From positions 32,301,652 to 32,365,651 of the forward strand of contig JANAVB010029819.1 of assembly GCA_029216955.1 (NCBI GenBank): DNA of 64,000 nt, written 5' to 3'. The translations under genes and the position numbers were made by a program. Positions 56,653 through 64,000 of the stretch are shown here, one piece after another. How positions within the stretch are numbered: the first letter of the stretch is position 1; each line of letters starts with the position of its first letter. The notes below the pieces were generated by a model. It was given only the letters and a program-made list of their open reading frames with translations, was not told the origin of the DNA and ran no database searches. This stretch comes from Iris pallida (lineage: Eukaryota; Streptophyta; Magnoliopsida; Asparagales; Iridaceae).

Positions 56653-59600
56653 TCAAGAATAGTACTTCTTTAGGAACTTGTCGTTGATGGGCATCATGAA
56701 CAAGTCCCCATTGGGTTTGGCGAGGTGGTAAGCACCGTTTGAGTATACCGTCTCTATGATGAAAGGTCCTTCCCACTTGGGCTCGAACTTTCCTGGTGTC
56801 TTGTGGGTCAACACCATTGGTCTTCTGACTGCTAAAACCAGGTCGCCAACTTGGAAAGTCCTCTTTTTGACCTTTTTGTTGAAAGCCTGTGATATACGGG
56901 CTTGGTAGAGCTCGATGCGTTGTTGAGCTAGGAGACGCTTTTCGTCAAGTGCCTCCAGTTCCCGCAGACGACGACGTTGATTGTCCTCTTCTGTGAGTTT
57001 GTTTGTGATTGCTACGCGGAACAAAGGTATCTGTATCTCGAGAGGCAGTACTGCTTCGCTCCCGTAGACCAGGGAGAATGGAGTGTTGCCTGTTGGGGTC
57101 CGTACCATTGTGCGGTAGGCCCAACGGCATTCGCCAAGCTTTTCGTCCCAGTCGCGTTTGTTGGATGACACGACCTTTTTGAGTAGCCTAACGATAGTTT
57201 TGTTGAATACCTCAGCCAATCCGTTTGTTGTCGGATTGTAGGCGGTTGAGGCCACGTTCTGAATGCGATTTTTGTCACAGAACTTGCTGAAAATGTGGCT
57301 GATAAACTGAGGACCATTGTCATGGATGATCCGCCGGGGTACTCCGAAACGGTAAATGACATGGTGTTTGATAAAGCTGACCACCCTGGAGCTTTTTACT
57401 TCTGCCAGTGGAACTGCTTCCGCCCATTTAGAGAAGTAGTCGGTGATGGCCAGGTTGAAACGGTGTCCTCTCGATGAAGGAGGGGTGATTGGCCCTACAA
57501 TGTCCATGCCCCAGGCTTCGAAGGGCCAGGAGGCGACTGTAGGATGTAGCGGCTCCGATGGTGTATGTATGAAGTCTGCATGAAGTTGGCACGCGTGGCA
57601 CTTCTTAGCATATTCGACAGCGTCGGCAGCCATGGTTGGCCAGTAGTAGCCCATACGTCGCAGTCGATCTTGCAACTTAGGACCGGGTTGATGAGCTCCA
57701 CAAGTTCCGTCATGAGCTTCTTGAAGAGCTTCGACTGCTTCTTCGTTGGACAGGCATCGAAGGAGGAGCCCATCGAAGGAGCGTCGGTACAAAGTTTTGG
57801 TAGCTGTATCGTAGTAGAATCGAAGAGAGCGTCTCCTGACTGAGACGGCTTCCTTTGGGTCCTCTGGAAGGATTCCGTAGACAGCGAAGTCGATAAACGG
57901 GAACCTCCAGTCTCGGACATTAACCCCAGTGTTCGTCGGCATGGCGTGGGCCACCTGCAAGCACAGGTTGTTTCTGGGACAAATCAGATCTCGTCCTGTT
58001 ACCGTGATATAGTGTTGAGTCCCAAAGGGCGCTGCTAATGAGGCTGCGAGGCCGGCCAGAGCATCGGCCTCCAAGTTTTGTAAATGGGGGACATGTTCAA
58101 TGAAGAACCCGGTGAAGGTTGAAATGATGTTCAATGCGACTTCATGATAAGGGATTAAATCTTCATGGCGAACTTCGTATTGTCCCCGAACCTGGTTTAC
58201 GACGAGTTTTGAGTCGCCGTAAGCTTCCAGATGATCGACCCCCAGCTGTTGTGCGAGCTGGAGTCCCATGACGAGTGCGTTGTACTCGGCAACGTTGTTG
58301 GAGCACGGCTTCGAAAGAGAGTACGCACGCTGGATGACCAGCTGATCGGGGGAGACTAAGACTACCCCCACTCCTGCGATGATTTGGCCTTTGGGGCCTG
58401 TTCTCGAAGCGCCGTCGAAGAACATCCGCCAAACGGAGCTTCCTTCGGTGACGTTGGATTCTTGGACCTCATCCGGGATATCTTCATAGAGTTTTGAGGA
58501 TTCTGGGATGGGGTGTACAGCTAAAAAGTCAGCCAGAGCTTGACCCTTAACAGCTTTTTGCGACACAAACACCATGTTGTACGGTGTTAGCAAGATCGCC
58601 CATGTAGCCAGCCGGGAGTTCAATGATCCTGGCTTCGTCATGAGGACTCTGAGCGGATTGACTCGGGAAATGACATGAATTGTCTGACCCGAGACATAAT
58701 GACGAGTCTTCTGGATGGCAAACACCAAAGCCAAGCACTCCTTTTCGACGGGGTTGTACCGGTGTTCGGCCCCGATGAGTGTTCGACTGAGGTAGTAGAT
58801 TGCTTGCTCGAAGCCTGTATCACTGTTTTGAGCTAGCAGAGCGCCAAGAGAATGATCCATGGCACGGACGTAGAGGAGAAATGGTTTGCCGGCGACTGGC
58901 GCTACCAGGACTGGTGGGCTTGTTAAGTAAGCCTTGATGTCGTCGAAAGCCTTTTGGCACTCCTCTGTCCAGACGTAAGAGACTCCCTTCTTCATGAGCT
59001 GAGTAAAGGATTGACATCTACCGGAGAGGTTTGCTATGAACCTCCGGATATATGCCAGACGTCCCTGTAGGCCCCGAAGTTCTCGAAGGTTCTTCGGAGG
59101 GTCCATGTTGAGGATGGCTTTGGTCTTCTCAGGATCAACATGAATGTCTTTCGCTGTGATGACAAAGCCCAAGAATTTGCCGCTAGAAACCCCCAGAAAG
59201 GATTTAGCGGGGTTCATTTTGAGTTGATGTGCCCATATGAGATCGAAGACCGTCTTCAGGTCCTGTAGGTGATCTCCTTTGAGGCAGCTCTTGACTGCGA
59301 TGTCGTCAACATAGCATTCGACCGTCTTGCGAAGATGTTGACGGAAGATGGTGCTCATAGCTCGCTGGTATGTCGCACCGGCGTTCTTCAAGCCGAAGGG
59401 CATTACTGTGTAGCAGAAAACACCCTTTGGAGTCCTGAATGACGTGTGTTTTGCGTCATCGGGAAACATCTTGATTTGATTGTAGCCTGAATACCCGTCC
59501 ATGAAGGACATGCGCTCAAAGCCACATGTGTTGTCGATCATCACATCAGTGATTGGAAGCGGGAATTCGTCCTTCGGGCAAGCAGAGTTGAGATCCCTGA

Positions 59601-60123
59601 AGTTGATACAGACTCGTATCTTTCCGTTCTTCTTGGTGACAGGAACGACGTTGGCTACCCAATCCAGGTGTTGTCCCTCACGGATGAAGCCGCTGGTGAA
59701 GAGTTTGTCTACCTTCTGATCGATGGCATTCATGATGTCCGGACGGAAGCGTCGCTGCTGTTGTTTGATAGGTTTGGCATCAGGTAAGATGTTCAACCTA
59801 TGCATTGTGATCTGTGGATCGAGTCCCGGCATGTCTTCATAGCTCCAGGCGAAGACGTCGATATACTCTTTAGCCAGTTGGATTAAAGATTCTCGATCTT
59901 CTCCTTCCAGGCTTTTACTGATGAAGATAGGTTTGGAAGAAGACCCCTCCCCGAGGTCGATCTGCTCGACTTCGTCTTCGGTGGGAGGTTCACGAAGCTC
60001 AAAACGAGATTTCCATTGTTCCCTTAGGCGTTGGGCCCAGGGTTCTTCTTCGAAGGGTTCTGGCGCTTGGTCTTCGCCTTCACCTTTTTGAGGTTGTACT
60101 GACGTTATGTTAGCTGACAGCAC
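56653..60123 (-). CDS. Pol polyprotein of Tat element D (RT, two RNase H, integrase)
   Basis: 1156 codons open without a stop. Order: acidic N-terminus; RT (CINFRDLNSACPKDEFPLP, MPFGLKNAGATYQRAM, YVDDIAVKS near residue 272); vestigial RNase H (FLLYVRAMDHSLGALLA, lacking the first catalytic Asp); linker (AVKGQALADFLA); archaeal-type RNase H (FFDGASRTGPKGQ near 567, VAEYNALVMGL, LEAYGDSKLVVNQ, LEADALAGLAA; all four acidic residues present); integrase with HHCC (HDGTCGAH near 804, CHACQ near 839) and DDE core (MDIVGP near 872, HDNGPQF near 937, GLAEVFNK near 969). It ends FLKKYYS. The vestigial plus extra RNase H marks the Tat lineage. It could still be enzymatically competent, but gag and protease upstream are broken. 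The true pol frame begins further upstream, near 60530. Confidence 0.93.
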   Translation of the reverse strand: MLSANITSVQPQKGEGEDQAPEPFEEEPWAQRLREQWKSRFELREPPTEDEVEQIDLGEGSSSKPIFISKSLEGEDRESLIQLAKEYIDVFAWSYEDMPGLDPQITMHRLNILPDAKPIKQQQRRFRPDIMNAIDQKVDKLFTSGFIREGQHLDWVANVVPVTKKNGKIRVCINFRDLNSACPKDEFPLPITDVMIDNTCGFERMSFMDGYSGYNQIKMFPDDAKHTSFRTPKGVFCYTVMPFGLKNAGATYQRAMSTIFRQHLRKTVECYVDDIAVKSCLKGDHLQDLKTVFDLIWAHQLKMNPAKSFLGVSSGKFLGFVITAKDIHVDPEKTKAILNMDPPKNLRELRGLQGRLAYIRRFIANLSGRCQSFTQLMKKGVSYVWTEECQKAFDDIKAYLTSPPVLVAPVAGKPFLLYVRAMDHSLGALLAQNSDTGFEQAIYYLSRTLIGAEHRYNPVEKECLALVFAIQKTRHYVSGQTIHVISRVNPLRVLMTKPGSLNSRLATWAILLTPYNMVFVSQKAVKGQALADFLAVHPIPESSKLYEDIPDEVQESNVTEGSSVWRMFFDGASRTGPKGQIIAGVGVVLVSPDQLVIQRAYSLSKPCSNNVAEYNALVMGLQLAQQLGVDHLEAYGDSKLVVNQVRGQYEVRHEDLIPYHEVALNIISTFTGFFIEHVPHLQNLEADALAGLAASLAAPFGTQHYITVTGRDLICPRNNLCLQVAHAMPTNTGVNVRDWRFPFIDFAVYGILPEDPKEAVSVRRRSLRFYYDTATKTLYRRSFDGLLLRCLSNEEAVEALQEAHDGTCGAHQPGPKLQDRLRRMGYYWPTMAADAVEYAKKCHACQLHADFIHTPSEPLHPTVASWPFEAWGMDIVGPITPPSSRGHRFNLAITDYFSKWAEAVPLAEVKSSRVVSFIKHHVIYRFGVPRRIIHDNGPQFISHIFSKFCDKNRIQNVASTAYNPTTNGLAEVFNKTIVRLLKKVVSSNKRDWDEKLGECRWAYRTMVRTPTGNTPFSLVYGSEAVLPLEIQIPLFRVAITNKLTEEDNQRRRLRELEALDEKRLLAQQRIELYQARISQAFNKKVKKRTFQVGDLVLAVRRPMVLTHKTPGKFEPKWEGPFIIETVYSNGAYHLAKPNGDLFMMPINDKFLKKYYS

Positions 60124-60536
60124 TTTCCTGAAGACTGATCCGATACTGGTATCAGAATCCCAAGTCGATGCTTCGGACGAGTGGGAATATTCTATGTCTT
60201 CTGCATCTGAACTCTCTGGGGTTGATGGCGGCGTAACATAGCCTAACCCTCATCCAGTCCGATTATAATAGTCCTGTGGCTTTCCATTGGGCATCGAAAG
60301 CCGGACAGGGAGATGCCGACCCTTGCCGTAGTTTAAGCCTTTATTGCTTTTCAGGTCGTAGCCCATCTTTTGGATGATGTGCTTTGCCGTATCCGTGTAC
60401 CGATAGACTTGTACTCTGTCGGTATCAGGTTCGGGCTTGATTGACGGGAGGTCCCGATGACGCTCGACTTTGCCCGAGATGATGGTGCCTTGGTCTCGGC
60501 TCCGTGGAGGGACTATGAAGACTCCTTGAGACGGGA
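60124..60536 (-). pseudogene. Linker between protease and pol of element D
   Basis: The pol frame can be followed upstream from 60123: MGYDLKSNKGLNYGKG, RLSMPNGKPQDYYN, then GLGYVTPPSTPESSD, which matches E (GLGYVTPATTPESSD). One in-frame TGA (60250-60252) lies where E has Arg, so it fits a CGA-to-TGA change. At about 60530 the reading shifts to the protease frame. Confidence 0.75.
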
Positions 60537-61787
60537 CTATTCGATTATGGTATCACCAAGCTCCTCGTCTGTAAGAACTGGGGGCAGACTAGGAGAGTCC
60601 ACCACAGCTTTGGGGTCTGAGAGGGTTATATGAGCCTTCTCTGACACCTTGGATGACTGCGGCGGCTTGCCCTTGAGACGTACCTTGAGAGGCGCCTCGG
60701 TTGCGCCTCCGGTGAGTGGTGCCTTTTCTTGTAATTTTGCCACCAGGGGAGCCGATATTTGAGGTGGCTTTCCCTTGAGGCGTATCTTCAGGGGTGCTTC
60801 GCGAGCCGGCGCTTTCCCTGATAGCTTGATGCTCATTGGAGGCGCCTTCTGGGGTGGTTTCCCCTTCAGTCGGATTTTCAAGGGGGCGTCGGGAGTCGTC
60901 TCAGGCTCCATGTCCGGTTCTGTTGTCGTCTCTGCCTCATCATCAGCGTCGTTGGCTTCCTCCTCGTCAATGGGCTTGTACAAGTCGGAATCGGTGAAGT
61001 AGGCTTCAATCCCTTTGAAAGGATCGATGTCTGCAAACTCCGTCCGGATGACGCCATTGGTGGATACATACTTCATGCACTGGTGGAGCGTGGAGGGCAC
61101 CACCATGTACTCATGCAGCCATGGTCGACCGAGCAGGATGTTGTAGTTGACCTCGGCATCTACCACATAACAAGTCACCTCAGTTTTGAGGCTGCCAATG
61201 TGACACTTCAGTCGGATCTTGCCCAATGGCTCGCTCTTGCTAGCATTGAAGCCACTGATGGTTGTATTGGAGGGCGTCAGCCGGTACATCAGGATCCCCA
61301 GCTTAGATAGCAGCGCCTTCGGAATGATGCTTAGGGAAGACCCAGGATCAATCTGAATCTGGCTCACCTTGACCGAGCCAATGTACCCTGTATAATACAG
61401 CGGTCGGTTATGTCGGTGATGCTTGAGCAGTATGTCTTGTTGGGTGAAATTTATGTTTGGGATAACTTCATCCGCACAATGACAGTGCGCACAAGTAGTT
61501 GGGAGGTCTTCAGGCTGCTTGACCTGACTGAGAAAGGATTCAGCGTCCTTCAGAGCCTCGCAGAGAGCTTCTCGGGAATCTTTAGAAAGACGCAGGAGCT
61601 CGAACAAAGATAGGCGCGCAGGTGTACTGGCTAATTGTGCCAGAATGTCGAAGTTGTGAGGCTTGGACAGCCTCGAAGCATTCTCCTTCCGTAGAGGTCT
61701 GTCAAAATGGGCCTCCACCTGCTTCTGCTTATTGGCTGCGGAGGGCTTAGATGGACCCTCCTCAGGGATGGTGCTAGGAGGCACCAC
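60537..61787 (-). pseudogene. Protease-containing segment of element D gag-pol
   Basis: 416 open codons: PHNFDILAQLASTPARLSLFELL, RPLYYTGYIGSVKV, active-site region QIDPGSSLSIIPKALL (DPG instead of the usual DTG/DSG), YNILLGRPWLHEY, then repeats of (PLKIRLKGKPPQ) with spacers. The LLGRPW motif is standard for Tat retropepsins. The upstream boundary is a stop at 61818-61820 (Gln codon position, TTA on the plus strand). The KIRLKGKPPQ repeat occurs about five times and is low complexity. Confidence 0.85.
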
Positions 61788-61820
61788 TTCGGCGGCAGCT
61801 TCGCCGGATTGGGAGCTCTG

Positions 61821-62876
61821 TTATGCACGTGTCTGCACTGGAAGTGCCTCTTCTGTTGAAGAAGAGACTGTACGGCAAGACTTGATCTTCCTGCCTTTTG
61901 ATTTGGAGGTAGGGCGTACCTTCGATTGAGTCACCTTGGAGACGAGGTCGGGGTGAACCCAGAGGACCTCTCCTCGAGATGTGGTGAGCGGGGTGAGTCC
62001 ACTCACATTGTCACGAGTAGGTGGTAAGTTTACCACCTCCATTGTCGCCTTAGGGATGGGGACGACGCCATCTTGTGTGGTAGTTGGCGGTAAGGTGCCG
62101 AACTGAAGCGAAACCACATTGGTCGACACCGTCTTCTTTTCATAGTCGACGGAGATTACATCCGCATTGATCATGCGCTGGATGTAATTCTTGAGGACGT
62201 AGCAGTCCTTGGTCGGGTGTCCGACAAACCGATGGTAGTGACAGTACCTTGGGTTGTCCACTTTTCCAACTTCATCGGGCCGCTTTGGGTCCGGTAGCTT
62301 GATCTTGTCACCCTGCTTCAGTATCTCGAAAAGTTGCAGGGTGTCGTCATCATTAAATGAATAAACCTCCTTGGGTCTTGGTGCCAGTAGAGGCTTCTGA
62401 GTAGGCACAGATGCGCCTTTTGAGGCATTAACAGTCAATGCCTGTTTCCCCTTTGCTTCTCGTTCGGAGCTGTTAGCTGCGGATTTTTTCCCCTTATCGT
62501 CAAAGGCGGGGAAGCTGACACCCAGAAGACGTGCATTGGCCGCCTTCTTTTCTGCAGCTTCAGCTTCGATGATCAGGGAGCTCTAGTCAGGAGGGGGAGT
62601 AGAGTTGAGCCAGAGCTTTACTGCAGGCAACATGTTCATGCTGCAAGCGGAGAGGAGCGCATGTTCTGGCATGCCTGGAGGTAGCCTGAAGCAAGCCTGT
62701 CGGAAGCGTTCGATGAACGCCCGAACCGTTTCCTTCTCCTTCTGACGTATCTCTATGAGAGACGCCATCGTCATGTCCTTCCCGCCGTCGTAGAAGCGGT
62801 CGAGGAAGAGGCGTGTCAGGTCGTCGAAGGATGATATGGAATTGTCGGGGAGGCTGCAGTACCAGTCATACGCCAC
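61821..62876 (-). pseudogene. Capsid-like and CCHC-like gag region of element D
   Basis: The frames at 62583-62876 and 61821-62438 are in the same phase. The first is a retrotransposon gag domain: AYDWYCSLPDNSISSFDDL, TRLFLDRFYDGG, ETVRAFIERFRQACFRLP. The second has CHYHRFVGHPTKDCYVLKNY, a zinc-knuckle-like motif (C, H, H, C) in the place of a CCHC knuckle. The gap between them contains one stop (62582-62584, TAG) where Trp is likely. Confidence 0.82.
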
Positions 62877-64000
62877 TCCTTTCAGGGCCCCGACAAAGAT
62901 ACTGGTGAGGAGCGCGTCCTCCTTCGGAAGATGCCCTGTCTGTGACTAGAAGTACGTCAGGTACCGTCACGGAGAGTCCTTCCCGTCGTATGGGGTGAGT
63001 GTTTGTGGTTTATACTTTGGGGGATAAACCACCTTGTTCTACTCGAGGGGATAAGGCTGGAGAATGCCCATCTTCTGGCGTTCCTCTTGCCTGTTCTTGG
63101 ACTCGAAGTGCTCCCGCAGGTCTTTGATTATTTCGACCACATCCTCCGTAGAGCTAGGAGTCGGGGAAGGAGGTATCATCTGGATTGGAGCGTTTGAGGG
63201 CTCCGAGGTCCGAGGTGCTTCTGTATCCGAGGGCGTCCGTTGGAGGGGCACACTCGATTCCCCATTAGCTCCTGGGTCAGGACCAGTTGAAGGTGTCCTG
63301 ATCAAGGCCGACCGCATCTCGAACACTGCTTGAGTCAGTGCTTGCATAGAGGCAGAGAGGGTTTTGAGTCCTCCCTCCAATGAGTCTATGCGCTGGACTA
63401 TGTCCTGTGACGGCGCATCAGACTCGACATCATCCCCAGCCATGTATACTGTCCTGACACGGCCAGGAGTGGATGGATTGGTTGAGGCTTCGCTTTCAGC
63501 CTCACTCTCATGCGGGGGAGTCACTTCTCCTGGTGTTGGGCCACCCCAGCCACATTCTGGAGTTCATCTTCAATAGGCGCATCTGTAAGGGTCTGCTTGC
63601 CCTCAGCTCCGTCTTGAAGGACCTCTTCGTTTCCAGAACTACCCCCGACAGTGTCCTGGAGGACATCCTCATTTTGAGGGGCTTCAGGGAGAGTAATCTC
63701 GCCTTGATGATGAAGATCCGCCGCAGCTGTGCTTTGGACATCTTCGTCTTCGGAAGGAGGCCCAACAAGGGTCTGGCTACCCCCAGCTTCCTCCAAGGAC
63801 TTCTTCCTCGACCGAGTGCCTTCAAACACTCCAGAGGTCGAGACAGCTGCCTTGGTTTTCCTCGGCTGGCTTTTGGATGAAGACGAAGAATTGGCAGTCG
63901 TCTTCCGGATTGATGAGGAGTTGGAGACCACGTTGCATGAAGCAACCTTTGGCTCCTCTTCAGCTGACACCTTTGTCCCAAGGCGACGTCGGAGAGGTGT
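62877..64000 (-). pseudogene. Gag N-terminal region of element D, running off the window
   Basis: Frame 63039-63524 (TPPHESEAESEAS, VRTVYMAGDDVESD, a helical segment around RIDSLEGGLKTLSASMQALT) continues in phase to 62877 through three stops: 63036-63038 TAG, about 62969 TGA and about 62946-62948 TAG. Each sits where a Trp codon fits (CCA changed on the plus strand). A separate frame, 63521-63970 (KVASCNVVSN..., SGVFEGTRSRKKSL), is the preceding gag part, shifted by one. The LTR and leader lie beyond 64000. Confidence 0.75.

Overview
This window looks like plant nuclear DNA made almost entirely of nested transposable elements. It holds Ty3/gypsy retrotransposons of the chromovirus (Tekay/Del-like) and Tat lineages, Ty1/copia retrotransposons, one hAT-type DNA transposon and the end of a CACTA-type transposon. 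The families are plant-specific, the noncoding stretches are AT-rich and dotted with AT, GA and CA microsatellites, and the only recognisable host-type coding sequence is a single exon of a MATE (DETOXIFICATION) transporter. I cannot name the species. I see no intact host gene, rRNA, tRNA or CRISPR array. Letters A to G below are my own labels.

Layout, left to right. 1-~1945: part of an LTR from a Tekay relative of A/B. ~1946-7425, 22602-23223 and 32653-34932: one old Tat-lineage element, E, on the minus strand. Its 5' LTR is at 33977-34932, its gag start at 32653-33834 and 22602-23223, and its protease-RT-RNase H-integrase at 2118-7391. Two younger insertions split it. Inside E's gag sits a tandem Tekay structure on the minus strand: LTR-B (19474-22601), a damaged full internal region B (14270-19473), LTR-A (11152-14269) and a truncated but open internal region A (7547-11151). 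The left edge of A is a scrambled repair junction (7392-7546). The second insertion, C (23224-32652), is a plus-strand element with 3.0-3.2 kb LTRs, no coding capacity and a recognisable 5-bp target duplication.

34933-38982: AT-rich DNA with gene fragments (an orphan exon and a MATE exon), ending in a CACTA-like terminus. 39114-43480: copia F (SIRE-like), whose primer-binding site was hit by a 1345-bp hAT element (40101-41445). About 43484-48910: copia G, which interrupts F; G has an LTR, a perfect initiator-Met-type primer-binding site, and broken gag, integrase and RT. 48912-64000: Tat-lineage element D on the minus strand. It has an LTR at ~49074-51198, pol at 56653-60123 as one open 1156-residue frame, and a gag-protease broken by point stops. 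Between pol and the LTR it carries an extra gene on the opposite strand (51561-56042) with its own TATA box, a likely intron and a poly(A) signal. D runs past the right edge.

How the parts relate: Tekay and Tat pol genes each encode protease, RT, RNase H and integrase for copy-and-paste transposition. Only D's pol and A's truncated gag-RT frame are still open over long distances. Most stops in B, D and E fit C-to-T changes, as expected for methylated, silenced elements. The oddest signal is a short motif (CATGCGGC, or GCGCATG) scattered every 15-35 bp through LTRs and leaders of unrelated families. Next are the antisense gene of D with its repeated flanking box, a shared non-standard sequence just inside the LTRs of A/B and C, and two independent cases of an LTR followed by a second, truncated internal region.
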